Of a stretch of DNA of 64,000 bases, positions 35,840-44,212 are shown in pieces. The position numbers were made by a program, and so were the translations under genes. The stretch comes from Hyphomonas sp. (GTDB lineage: Bacteria; Pseudomonadota; Alphaproteobacteria; Caulobacterales; Hyphomonadaceae), in assembly GCF_016125515.1 (NCBI RefSeq), contig NZ_WGLO01000009.1:1-64000 (forward strand), read 5' to 3'. Under the pieces are notes generated by a model. The model made no database searches. It was given only the letters and a program-made list of their open reading frames with translations, and had not been told where the DNA came from. Every line of letters starts with the position of its first letter. Position 1 is the stretch's first letter.

Positions 35840-37102
35840 TCAGGTGAGGGAGAGGCGCAGGCTCCGGAATCCGACAAAGCCGATGGTCGGTCGGTCGCGC
35901 ACGGCGGGCGCAGCGAGGCGCAGGCGCGGATAGCGCGAGGCCAGCAGCCGCAAGGCGATCTCGATCTCCAGCCGCGCCAGCGGCGCACCGAGGCAAGCAT
36001 GCGCCCCGCCTCCGAAGGCCGCGTGATCCCGCCGGCCACGGCGGATGCGAAAGGCGTGTGGATCCTCGAAAGCTTCCGGATCCCGGTTTGCGCCCAGCAA
36101 CGAGACGACGACCGCCGCGCCCTTCTTCACCGGGCACCCCAGGATATCCCGGTCCTCCGGCACATAACGCGCCGCAATCGCCACGGGCGGGCCATAGCGC
36201 AACAACTCCTCGGTCGCCGGCACGGCAAGATCGGGATCGACGACCAGCGCGGCCCATTCGTCCGGATGCGTGATCAGCGCGTGCAGGCCATTGCCGATCA
36301 CATCGGCAGTCGTGAGGTTTCCGGCCAGCAGAAGCAGCAGGAGAAGTGAGGAGACTTCTGGATCGGTCAGCGTGTCGCCGCCATCCTGTGTGTGGATGAT
36401 CGCGGAGAGCAGATCCTCCGAGGGCTGACGGCGCCGGCGCGCGATCTGTTCCGCGAAATAGGCGTCGAGCCCCGCAAAGGCAGCCATCTGCCTGCGGTCT
36501 TCATCCGGCGAACGCAGCGGATTGAACACGAAGATCAGGTCTTCCGACCAGGCGCGGAATTGCGGCATGTCGGCTCGCGAAAAGCCCAGCATGTCGCCGA
36601 TCACGTAGATCGGATAGGGCGCTGCAAACTCGGCAATCGCATCGAAATCCGGTTTTGCGGCTGCCTCTTCCAGAAGACGCGCCGCGATCGCTTCGATCTC
36701 GCCGCGTTTGGTGGCAATGGATTTCGGCGTGAAAGCACGCGACACGAGACTGCGCACGCGCCGGTGCTCGGCGCCGTCCATGTAGAGCAGGTTGCCGTGC
36801 GGCGCCGGGTCCAGCATGGCCGGCGGCGCAAACGACCGGGCCAGCGATCCGAGCGGCGTCTTGCGCGGATCGCGTTGATACGTGGCGTCCGAAAAGATCG
36901 CCCGCACGTCTTCAATCCGCGTCAGGTACAGACCCGTCGGGGCTTGGGGGAAATGCGCATGGGCGTGGATGTGCCGGGGCGCTTCCTGTCTGAGCCGGTC
37001 AAGGATCGGATGGGGATCCTGCAGGAAGTGCGGGCTCAGTTCCGTCAGCTCGAAACCGTTCGGCAGGGCAGCCGTCTCGGGGCAGGCGCTCAACTCTGAC
37101 AA
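35840..37102 (-). CDS. Cytochrome P450
   Basis: The 420-residue soluble bacterial P450 has the heme-ligand loop FGGGAHACLGAP (Cys370), the I-helix LLLAGNLTTAD with the conserved Thr, and the K-helix ExxR in TEELLRYGP. I chose a TTG start at 37100-37102 because GGAGG lies six bases upstream; the in-frame extension to 37159 adds a non-homologous leader. No ferredoxin or reductase gene is nearby. It lies 61 bases before the ketosynthase gene and is the first gene of the run, divergent from the membrane protein at 37254. Confidence 0.92.
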   Translation of the reverse strand: MSELSACPETAALPNGFELTELSPHFLQDPHPILDRLRQEAPRHIHAHAHFPQAPTGLYLTRIEDVRAIFSDATYQRDPRKTPLGSLARSFAPPAMLDPAPHGNLLYMDGAEHRRVRSLVSRAFTPKSIATKRGEIEAIAARLLEEAAAKPDFDAIAEFAAPYPIYVIGDMLGFSRADMPQFRAWSEDLIFVFNPLRSPDEDRRQMAAFAGLDAYFAEQIARRRRQPSEDLLSAIIHTQDGGDTLTDPEVSSLLLLLLLAGNLTTADVIGNGLHALITHPDEWAALVVDPDLAVPATEELLRYGPPVAIAARYVPEDRDILGCPVKKGAAVVVSLLGANRDPEAFEDPHAFRIRRGRRDHAAFGGGAHACLGAPLARLEIEIALRLLASRYPRLRLAAPAVRDRPTIGFVGFRSLRLSLT

Positions 37103-37195
37103 TTTAAACCTCCAAAAAACAACTACAGCGTGTATGCCGGGTTCCGGGCTCGCCTGCAAGTTTTCCCTAAGTCCGGCAGGCTGGCGCGAAGTCGA

Positions 37196-37236
37196 TTGAC
37201 ACCGGGAAATCTGCAGTGTACTTTAAAAATCAAAGT
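37196..37236 (+). promoter_or_regulatory. Promoter and inverted repeat upstream of the membrane protein/regulator pair
   Basis: TTGACA (37196-37201) and TACTTT (37219-37224) are 17 bases apart. ACTTT (37220-37224) and AAAGT (37232-37236) form an inverted repeat with seven bases between, overlapping the -10 element. This is where an autorepressor such as the winged-helix protein of the same operon would act; that link is inference. Confidence 0.5.
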
Positions 37237-37253
37237 TCTCTATGGAGCGTCAA

Positions 37254-37877
37254 ATGACACGTACAGATTCCCTCTCGAGCGATCTCGCCTATGTCCGGGA
37301 TCTCGCCGAAGCCGGCCAGAACGCCCCCCTGCTCGGGGGCCGGTTCCTGGCCTGGTGGGGCGGTCTGATGACGCTCGCTTATGTTGGCCATTTCTTGATT
37401 TCGTCGGGCATGCTCGGCGTCGGGCCGCAGACGCTGTGGATCTGGTGGGCCGGCATGGTTGGCCTCGGTCTGGCGGGCCAGTTCCTCCTGCAGGCCAGCA
37501 TTCCGGCAAAACCGGGCGCCTCCTCGGCCGGCAATCAGGTCCAGTCCACACTCTGGACGTGCGCCGGCTTCGTGCTCTTTGCTTATTTCGTGGGCGTGAT
37601 CGCCCGCGTGGCGCTGTTCAAGGATGGTTGGGAAGGCTTCAACTGGTCCGTTCCCATGGTGATCGGCCTCTATGGTCTCGGCCAGTTCGTCACGGGCCTG
37701 ATCGCCAGGCAGCCTGCCCTCCGCTTCGCCGGTACCGCGGCGCTGTGCGGCGCAGCTGTAGCGGGCGCGCTGTCGGGCACGGACTATGTGTGGCTTGTCG
37801 GTGCGGGCGTTGCCTTCATTGCCGTCTGTGTTCCTGGCCTCGCGATGCTCCGCAACGAGCCCGGCACGACCGTCTGA
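37254..37877 (+). CDS. Hypothetical polytopic membrane protein
   Basis: The 207-residue protein has about six hydrophobic helices spread over residues 30-200 and a short charged cytoplasmic N-terminus (SSDLAYVRDLAEAG). I chose ATG 37254 because GGAG lies six bases before it; ATG 37242 is upstream without such a site. It is followed after ten bases by a winged-helix regulator. Small membrane proteins are often paired with regulators of this type, but the function is unknown. Confidence 0.7.
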   Translation: MTRTDSLSSDLAYVRDLAEAGQNAPLLGGRFLAWWGGLMTLAYVGHFLISSGMLGVGPQTLWIWWAGMVGLGLAGQFLLQASIPAKPGASSAGNQVQSTLWTCAGFVLFAYFVGVIARVALFKDGWEGFNWSVPMVIGLYGLGQFVTGLIARQPALRFAGTAALCGAAVAGALSGTDYVWLVGAGVAFIAVCVPGLAMLRNEPGTTV

Positions 37878-37887
37878 AGGAGCCCCC

Positions 37888-38199
37888 GTGAGCGAGGACA
37901 ATCCCTTCGACCACAACGACATCGATGATGTCATCCACGGCCGCCTGCGCCTCGGCGTGATGGCCTACCTCTCGGTGGTCAGCCCGGCGATCTTCGGCGA
38001 GCTGCGCGACAAGGTCGGCGCAACGGACGGAAACCTCTCCGCCCATCTCAGGAAACTTGAGGAGGCCGGTTATGTCGAACAGGAGAAACGCTTCGTCGGA
38101 CGCAAACCGCAGACGCGCGTTCACTTGACGCCGAAGGGGCGCGCGGCGTGGATCGCCTGGATCCAGCGAATGGAAGCGATCATGAAGGCTGCCGAGTAG
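37888..38199 (+). CDS. Winged-helix transcriptional regulator
   Basis: The 103-residue protein is a single winged-helix domain. LRLGVMAYLSVVSPAIFGELRDKVGATDGNLSAHL contains the recognition helix (split across residues 19-53), followed by the wing VEQEKRFVGRKPQTRVHLTPKGR. It is similar to the short MarR/ArsR-like regulators with one domain only. The start is a GTG at 37888 with GGAG nearby. It probably regulates its own operon and possibly the divergent P450 gene. Confidence 0.85.
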   Translation: MSEDNPFDHNDIDDVIHGRLRLGVMAYLSVVSPAIFGELRDKVGATDGNLSAHLRKLEEAGYVEQEKRFVGRKPQTRVHLTPKGRAAWIAWIQRMEAIMKAAE

Positions 38200-38265
38200 G
38201 ACGCGCCGGGCCTGTTCACGTCGAGTTGAGTTGAACCGGCCGGGCCGCTCGTGCGTATTGGGTCC

Positions 38266-38775
38266 ATGACACATCACCGTTTCTCCCGCCGCCTCTTCCT
38301 CCTCTCCACGGCCGTTACAGCGCTTGCCGCTTGCTCCGGCGTCGCCACGCAGGCCGGGGCCGTTACGCCCTCGGATTATTCCGACGATGAATGGCGCGCG
38401 CTCAGCGATGCCGACTGGAAAGCCCGGCTCTCACCTGCCGCCTATGCGGTCCTTCGCCAAGAGGACACCGAACGCGCTTTCACCTCGCCGCTGAATGCCG
38501 AGAAACGCGTCGGCGTGTTCCACTGTGCCGGCTGCGATCTTGCGCTCTTCTCGTCGGACAACAAGTTCGACAGCGGCACCGGCTGGCCAAGCTTCTGGGA
38601 TGTGCTGCCCGGCGCCGTCGGCACCAAGATCGACAAGAAGCTGTTTTATGCGCGTACGGAGTATCACTGTGCCCGCTGCCTGGGGCACCAGGGCCATGTG
38701 TTCGAGGATGGACCCGCGCCGACGGGCCTGCGCTACTGCAACAACGGCGTGGCGCTGACGTTCAAGCCCGCCTGA
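38266..38775 (+). CDS. msrB: Peptide-methionine (R)-S-oxide reductase, exported
   Basis: MsrB repairs methionine-R-sulfoxide. The 169-residue protein has a zinc-binding pair of CxxC motifs (HCAGCD, HCARCLGHQGHVF) and the catalytic Cys in RYCNNGVALTF. FDSGTGWPSFWD is the substrate loop. Unlike cytosolic MsrB, the N-terminus carries a twin-arginine-type signal (SRRLFLLSTAVTALAAC) that also ends in a lipobox, so it is probably Tat-exported and may be lipidated. ATG 38266 was chosen to fit this signal. Confidence 0.92.
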   Translation: MTHHRFSRRLFLLSTAVTALAACSGVATQAGAVTPSDYSDDEWRALSDADWKARLSPAAYAVLRQEDTERAFTSPLNAEKRVGVFHCAGCDLALFSSDNKFDSGTGWPSFWDVLPGAVGTKIDKKLFYARTEYHCARCLGHQGHVFEDGPAPTGLRYCNNGVALTFKPA

Positions 38776-38787
38776 CGCCCCGCAAGG

Positions 38788-39570
38788 CTATTGCGCGGTC
38801 CAGCCGCCATCGATCGACAGCTCCGTGCCGTTGATTGAGTCTGCAGACGGTGAGCACAGGAAGACGGCGAGGCCGGCAATCTGCTCGACCGTCACGAACT
38901 CCTTGGTCGGCTGCGCCGCGAGAATCACGTTCTTCACCACCTCGTCGCGTGACATGCCGCGCGCCTTGGCGGTGTCGTCGATCTGGCCGTCCACGAGCGG
39001 CGTGTGCACATAGCCCGGGCAGATCAGGTTGACCCGCACGCCGTGCTCGGCGCCTTCCAGAGCCGCCGTCTTGGTGAAGCCGGCAAGGCCATGCTTGGCC
39101 GACACGTAGGCGGATTTGTAAGGCGAGGCGACCTTCGCATGGGCCGAGCCCATGTTGAGGATCCGGCCCCATTTCCTCGATTTCATGAACGGAAGCGCGA
39201 GGCGCGTTGTATGGAAGGCCGAGGTAAGATTCAGCGCGATGATCAGGTCCCACTTGGCGACCGGGAATTCGTCAATAGGGGCCACATGCTGGACGCCGGC
39301 GTTGTTCACGAGGATATCGACACCGCCAAAAGCAGCCTTGGCCTCGTCCATCATCTGCGTGATCGCCTCGACCTTGGTCAGGTCAGCCCCGGAAAAGGCC
39401 ACCTTTACTTTATGATCCCTTTCGAGACCCGATCGAAGCGCTTCGATTTCCTTGGCGTCGCCGAAACCGTTCAGCATCACATTGGCGCCTTCGGCCGCGA
39501 GGCGGGTGGCAATCGCTTTGCCGATTCCGCTGGTCGAGCCGGTTACGAGGGCGGTTTTTCCCTTGAGCAT
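38788..39570 (-). CDS. 3-hydroxybutyrate dehydrogenase
   Basis: This 260-residue classical SDR oxidises D-3-hydroxybutyrate to acetoacetate with NAD. The cofactor motif is TALVTGSTSGIGKAIA, NNAGVQHV is intact, and the active site reads LNMGSAHAKVASPYKSAYVSAKHG. The SPYKSAYV.AKHG segment is highly typical of BdhA. ATG 39570 was chosen over 39576 because AAGGAG is then eight bases upstream instead of two. With the hydroxybutyryl-CoA dehydrogenase at 9.8 kb it points to polyhydroxybutyrate or ketone-body metabolism. Confidence 0.93.
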   Translation of the reverse strand: MLKGKTALVTGSTSGIGKAIATRLAAEGANVMLNGFGDAKEIEALRSGLERDHKVKVAFSGADLTKVEAITQMMDEAKAAFGGVDILVNNAGVQHVAPIDEFPVAKWDLIIALNLTSAFHTTRLALPFMKSRKWGRILNMGSAHAKVASPYKSAYVSAKHGLAGFTKTAALEGAEHGVRVNLICPGYVHTPLVDGQIDDTAKARGMSRDEVVKNVILAAQPTKEFVTVEQIAGLAVFLCSPSADSINGTELSIDGGWTAQ

Positions 39571-39676
39571 GTGCATGTCTCCTTGAGGCGCGTTCAGCCA
39601 GTGGGTAGGGGTGGCAGACCCCTCTGGCAAGGCCGGGCCGGCATACCTGTCAGAATTTTCAGAGGACTCCCGAAAG

Positions 39677-40114
39677 ATGCCCATCAGTGCAGAAATTAGC
39701 GCCTTTGACGCGGCCTTTCCCCGGTTTCTGATGTCGACCGGCGCGGCCGGTATGATGTTGATCGCCGCTGCAACGATCTATGTGTTGCTGACGCCGTGGA
39801 AGGAATTGGCGCTCGTCCGGGCCGGCAACACATCGGCGGGGATCGCACTCTCCGGCGCCCTGGTCGGCCTCGCCATTCCGATCGCCTCCACACTGGCCTC
39901 CTCGATGACCCTTGCCGGTCTCTGCATCTGGGGCGCCATTGCGCTGCTGATGCAGCTGATCGCCTACCGGTTGGTCGACCTGATCCTGCGCGACATCCCG
40001 GGCCGCATCGCCAAGGACGAGATTGGCGCGGCGACATTGCTCGCTGCCGCCAAGCTTTGCGCGGCGGTGATCCTTGCAGCAGGCCTCTGGGACCCGGTGC
40101 TCCAGCGGCTATAA
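39677..40114 (+). CDS. DUF350 family membrane protein
   Basis: The 145-residue protein has four hydrophobic helices (about residues 18-37, 52-75, 81-104 and 118-140), the layout of DUF350 proteins, which are membrane proteins of unknown function. The loop NTSAGIALSGALVGLAIPIA is the conserved part. ATG 39677 gives the family's usual length. The following protease gene starts seven bases after its stop, so the two may work together. Confidence 0.75.
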   Translation: MPISAEISAFDAAFPRFLMSTGAAGMMLIAAATIYVLLTPWKELALVRAGNTSAGIALSGALVGLAIPIASTLASSMTLAGLCIWGAIALLMQLIAYRLVDLILRDIPGRIAKDEIGAATLLAAAKLCAAVILAAGLWDPVLQRL

Positions 40115-40121
40115 AGCACCA

Positions 40122-40949
40122 ATGCGATCCTTCGACTGGCTCATCTATATTGGCGCGCTCGGGCTGATGCTCGCGACGCTGTTTGCGTTGTCGCCGCGCG
40201 CGGATGCGCCCGAGCCGGCCGCTCCCGCAGACTTTGCCGCCGAGATGGGACCGCTCCTGCCGGACCCGTCGCCACTGGACGAGCTGGTTCTTGTCCAGGT
40301 CGGTGAGCCCCAGAACGGAATCGGCACCGCATTCGCCGTCAATGAGAAGGGCGACTGGTTGACCGCGCGCCATGTGGTGGAAGGCTGCGCCAAGGTCACC
40401 CTGGAAGTCGCGCCCAGCAACTATGTTCCGGTCGCCCGGATCGAGATCGACGAGGACCATGACCTCGCGCTCCTGTCGACAGGCCGCAGCCCGTTCCCGG
40501 TCTCTCTGGCGCTGGAAGCGCCGCTGCGCGTGGGGGATGAAGGGTATGCCGTCGGCTTCCCGCAGGGCCAGCCGGGTGAACTCGCCACCCGTCTTGTGGC
40601 GCGCTCGCGTCTGATGACGCGCGGACGCCGCGAGGCCGAGGCGCCGATCCTGGCCTGGGCGGAAGTGGGACGCACAGACGGCCTGAAAGGTACGCTCGGC
40701 GGCATATCGGGCGGCCCGATCTTCGACGCGTCGGGCTCGGTGCGCGGCGTGATTGTCGCTGAGAGTCCCCGGCGCGGGCGGATTTATACGACCGCGCCCC
40801 AGTCCATTGATGCCTTCCTCACCAAGCTCGGCGTCGAGGTACAGCCCGGCCCGGCCGATCAGTTCGAGATGTCGGGCTATGGGGCCTCTTCCGATAATGC
40901 GCGGCGCAAGTTACAGGTTGTGAAAGTGACGTGTGAGGTGACGCGATGA
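40122..40949 (+). CDS. Membrane-anchored trypsin-like serine protease
   Basis: This 275-residue protein has an N-terminal transmembrane anchor (about residues 5-24) and a periplasmic S1C-type protease domain. The catalytic triad is visible: His in LTARHVVEG, Asp in DEDHDLALL and Ser in GTLGGISGGPIFD. No PDZ domain follows, so it is not a full HtrA/DegP. It lies directly downstream of the DUF350 gene and overlaps pyrF by four bases. It may take part in envelope quality control. Confidence 0.85.
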   Translation: MRSFDWLIYIGALGLMLATLFALSPRADAPEPAAPADFAAEMGPLLPDPSPLDELVLVQVGEPQNGIGTAFAVNEKGDWLTARHVVEGCAKVTLEVAPSNYVPVARIEIDEDHDLALLSTGRSPFPVSLALEAPLRVGDEGYAVGFPQGQPGELATRLVARSRLMTRGRREAEAPILAWAEVGRTDGLKGTLGGISGGPIFDASGSVRGVIVAESPRRGRIYTTAPQSIDAFLTKLGVEVQPGPADQFEMSGYGASSDNARRKLQVVKVTCEVTR

Positions 40950-41827
40950 GCGACTTTGCGAGCCGACTGACCCAAGGTGTGCGCCAGTTCGGACCGCTCT
41001 GCGTCGGCATTGACCCCCATCCGGGCATGGTCCCGGTCTTGTTCGGCGGCGACACGGCCCGCGGCCTTGAATATTGGGGCCGTTCACTCGTTGAGGTCGC
41101 GGCCGGAAAAGTCGCCGTGATCAAACCGCAAGTCGGCTTCTTCGAGCGGCTCGGTCCAGGCGGCCTGGCTGCACTCGCCGCAATCACCCGCGCGGCCCGC
41201 GAGGCCGGCCTGATTGTCCTCATGGATGCCAAGCGCGGCGATATAGGCTCCACCGCAGAAGGCTATGCCGAGGCCTATCTCTCGCCCGGCGCCTTCTTCG
41301 AGGCGGACGCTGTCACCGTGAACCCCTATATGGGCCTCGACACGCTGGAGCCATTCGCGAAGCGCGCGGAAGCGGCGGGGAAGGGGATCGTGGTGCTCGT
41401 ACGCACGTCCAATCCCGGCGCGGCCGATTTCCAGATGCTCGATACCGGCGGCAAGCCATTGTTCATGCGCGTCGCCGAAGCGCTCCAATCGTTGACCGAG
41501 CGTCTGATGAGCCCTTGCGGCTGGTCCAACCTGATGATGGTCGTCGGCGCGACTGCGCCGGAGGAAGCGCGCCGCGTGCGGGCCGCCGCGCCTCAAGCCC
41601 TCTTCCTGGTGCCGGGTTATGGTGCACAGGGCGGCGCACCCGGCGATGCGATGGCGGGCCTGCTGCCGCGCGGCAATCATGTCGAAGGCGGCGTGATCAG
41701 CGCCTCGCGGTCAGTGAACTTCCCCAAGGCCGCTGCAGGCGCGACCACGATCGAGGCCTGGCAGGACGCGATTGAAAGCGCGATGCTCGCGGCGCGCGAC
41801 GAACTCCGCGCCGCTGCCGTCGCCTGA
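40946..41827 (+). CDS. pyrF: Orotidine 5'-phosphate decarboxylase (type 2)
   Basis: PyrF makes UMP from OMP. The 293-residue length and the motif VLMDAKRGDIGSTAEGYAEAYL identify the longer type 2 subfamily, common in actinobacteria and some proteobacteria, rather than the 230-residue E. coli type. N-terminal LCVGIDPHPG and the lysine in VIKPQVGFFE fit this. Its ATG overlaps the protease stop. Confidence 0.95.
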   Translation: MSDFASRLTQGVRQFGPLCVGIDPHPGMVPVLFGGDTARGLEYWGRSLVEVAAGKVAVIKPQVGFFERLGPGGLAALAAITRAAREAGLIVLMDAKRGDIGSTAEGYAEAYLSPGAFFEADAVTVNPYMGLDTLEPFAKRAEAAGKGIVVLVRTSNPGAADFQMLDTGGKPLFMRVAEALQSLTERLMSPCGWSNLMMVVGATAPEEARRVRAAAPQALFLVPGYGAQGGAPGDAMAGLLPRGNHVEGGVISASRSVNFPKAAAGATTIEAWQDAIESAMLAARDELRAAAVA

Positions 41828-41933
41828 CCTGCTCCCGTGGCGTCACACCTCGACTTTGGCGCCTGACCCGCTAGTCTGCGCGCGGAGAGACCCCGCCGAT
41901 TGTGAGCAAGGGGCCCGGTTCGGGAGGCACAAC

Positions 41934-44090
41934 ATGAACATCAGCACTTGGCGCAGCTGGGCGGCTCCGGCGTTACTGGCAGGCTCGGCCCTGCTTCTGG
42001 CCGCCTGCGGCGACCGTCAGCCCCAGATCGCAGAGCCGGAAGGTTTCGCAGCGGTCGACACGGCCCGCATCTCCACCGCCAGCGGCGGTGATGAGTGGCT
42101 CACCTATGGCGGCACGTACGATGAGCAGCGCCATTCGAAGCTGGCCCTGATCAACAAGGACAACGTCAATCAGCTTGGCGTCGCCTGGACTTATGACCTC
42201 GCCACCAATCGGGGCGTTGAATCCACCCCGATCGTCGTCGATGGCACGATGTACGTCACGTCGGCCTGGTCGGTTGTCTATGCGCTCGACGCCAAGACCG
42301 GCGCCGAGAAGTGGGTCTACGATCCGGAAGTCGACAAGGCAGTCGGCGTGAAAGCGTGCTGCGATGTCGTGAACCGCGGCGTCGCCGTCTATGACGGCAA
42401 GGTCTATGTCGGCGTCATCGATGGCCGCCTCGAGGCCCTCAACGCCGAAACCGGCGAAAAGGTCTGGAGCACCGTCACGGTCGACCAGTCCAAACCCTAC
42501 ACCATCACCGGTGCGCCGCGCGCCGTGAACGGCAAGATCCTGATCGGCAATGGCGGCGCCGAACTCGGCGTGCGCGGTTATCTATCGGCCTACGATTCCA
42601 GCTCGGGCGATCTCGTCTGGCGCTTCTATACCGTGCCCAACCCGCTGAAGCAGCCGGACGGCGCGGCGTCGGACGATGCCTTCGTCAAGGTCGGCAACGT
42701 CACCTGGGGTGATGAAGGCGCCTGGACCACCGATGGTGGCGGCGGCACCGTCTGGGACTCGATCGTCTACGACGAAGTGAACGACCAGATCATTTTCGGC
42801 GTCGGCAACGGTTCGCCTTGGAACCGCACCTTCCGCGACCCCTCGGGCGGCGACAACCTGTTCCTCTCGTCCATCGTTGCGGTCGACGCGACCACCGGCG
42901 CCTACAAGTGGCACTTCCAGACGACGCCCGGCGACAACTGGGATTACACCGCCACGCAGACGATCATCCTTGCGGACCTGCCGCTCGGTGAAAACGGCGC
43001 AGCTCGCCGCGTCGCGATGCAGGCCCCGAAGAACGGCTTCTTCTATGTCCTGGATGCGGCGACCGGCCAGTTCCTGTCCGGCGATGCCTTCGGCCCGATG
43101 AACTGGGCCACCGGCCTCGACGAGAACGGCCGCCCGATCGAGAACCCGGAGGCCCGGTACGGCAAAGCCCCGTTCCAGCAGCTGCCCGGTCCGCTTGGCG
43201 CACACAACTGGCAGCCGATGGCGTTCAGCCCCGACACAGGCCTAGCCTATATCCCGGCGCAGGAAATCCCGCAGGCCTATGCCGAGGATCCGCGTTTCAC
43301 ATCCCGGCCCACCGGCTGGAATACCGGCATCGACTTCTCGGCCGGCGTGCCGCCGATTGCACCGCCCGAAGTGGCTAAGATGCTGCGCTCCACCCTCAAG
43401 GGCCGGCTCATCGGCTGGGATCCGGTGGCCCGCGCGGCCCGCTGGAGTGTCGAGCATGAGAACGCGTGGAATGGCGGCGTGCTGTCGACGGCCGGCGGCC
43501 TGGTCTTCCAGGGCAAGCTCAATGGCGACTTCGTGGCCTACAATGCCGAGACGGGCGAAAAGCTCTGGAGCCATCCGCTGAAAGCGGGCGGCGCCTCGGG
43601 CCCCGGCACCTACATGATCGACGGCGAGCAATACGTCACGATCACCACCGGCTGGGGCTCGGCCTTCGCGCTCGCCGCCGGGTTCGGCTACGATGACAAG
43701 GTCGCCTCTTCGGTCGGTAAGGTTGTCACCTTCAAGATCGGCGGGACGCAGGAGATTGCTGATTCCGGTCTGACGCCGATCGAGAAAACGCCGAAAGGCG
43801 AAGCCTTCGGCAGCGCGGCGCTGATCGAGCAGGGGTCGGTGCATTTTGCCCGCAATTGCGCCGTCTGCCATGGTCCGCTGGCTGTCTCGTCGGGCGTGCT
43901 GCCGGATCTGCGCTGGTCGGCCATCGCCGGAAACAAGGACGCCTGGAAGGGCGTTGTCATCGACGGAAACCTTGCGGCCAACGGCATGGTTTCCTTCGCA
44001 GACTACCTGACCCCGGATGAGGCTGAAGCCATCCGCGCCTATGTCCTCGCCCAGGCATACGCGGCCGGAAACCAGAGCGGCGGTCAGTGA
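41934..44090 (+). CDS. PQQ-dependent alcohol dehydrogenase with cytochrome c domain
   Basis: This 718-residue quinohemoprotein oxidises alcohols in the periplasm and passes electrons to its own heme. The eight-bladed PQQ propeller has repeated W-motifs (AWTYDLATNRGVESTPIVV early on). The vicinal disulfide Cys142-Cys143 in GVKACCDVV sits over PQQ. The C-terminal domain has the heme site CAVCH (642-646). The signal peptide ends in a lipobox (LLAAC, Cys25), unusual for this type, which suggests tethering to a membrane. GGGAGG precedes ATG 41934. No PQQ synthesis genes are in the window. Confidence 0.93.
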   Translation: MNISTWRSWAAPALLAGSALLLAACGDRQPQIAEPEGFAAVDTARISTASGGDEWLTYGGTYDEQRHSKLALINKDNVNQLGVAWTYDLATNRGVESTPIVVDGTMYVTSAWSVVYALDAKTGAEKWVYDPEVDKAVGVKACCDVVNRGVAVYDGKVYVGVIDGRLEALNAETGEKVWSTVTVDQSKPYTITGAPRAVNGKILIGNGGAELGVRGYLSAYDSSSGDLVWRFYTVPNPLKQPDGAASDDAFVKVGNVTWGDEGAWTTDGGGGTVWDSIVYDEVNDQIIFGVGNGSPWNRTFRDPSGGDNLFLSSIVAVDATTGAYKWHFQTTPGDNWDYTATQTIILADLPLGENGAARRVAMQAPKNGFFYVLDAATGQFLSGDAFGPMNWATGLDENGRPIENPEARYGKAPFQQLPGPLGAHNWQPMAFSPDTGLAYIPAQEIPQAYAEDPRFTSRPTGWNTGIDFSAGVPPIAPPEVAKMLRSTLKGRLIGWDPVARAARWSVEHENAWNGGVLSTAGGLVFQGKLNGDFVAYNAETGEKLWSHPLKAGGASGPGTYMIDGEQYVTITTGWGSAFALAAGFGYDDKVASSVGKVVTFKIGGTQEIADSGLTPIEKTPKGEAFGSAALIEQGSVHFARNCAVCHGPLAVSSGVLPDLRWSAIAGNKDAWKGVVIDGNLAANGMVSFADYLTPDEAEAIRAYVLAQAYAAGNQSGGQ

Positions 44091-44101
44091 TCGGCTGAGT
44101 G

Positions 44102-44147
44102 AAAGGCCGTACCGGCTGCAGCCCGCGCTGCGACCGGTACGGCCTTT
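44102..44147 (+). terminator. Rho-independent terminator after the PQQ dehydrogenase
   Basis: AAAGGCCGTACCGG (44102-44115) is perfectly complementary to CCGGTACGGCCTTT (44134-44147) with an 18-base loop. The stem is bordered by A on one side and T on the other, so it may work in both directions. Confidence 0.8.
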
Positions 44148-44212
44148 GCGCCCGCGCTTGCTAACGTCACACAGCGCGACTACCAATTCCTCTTCAGGTG
44201 GGAGGGGTTTCC

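Noticed and set aside
29790-37102. Naming the cluster as an olefin (oleABCD) locus
   Set aside because: There is no alpha/beta-hydrolase OleB, the adenylating enzyme is PaaK/F390-like rather than OleC-like, and P450 and DUF3419 genes are not part of that system.
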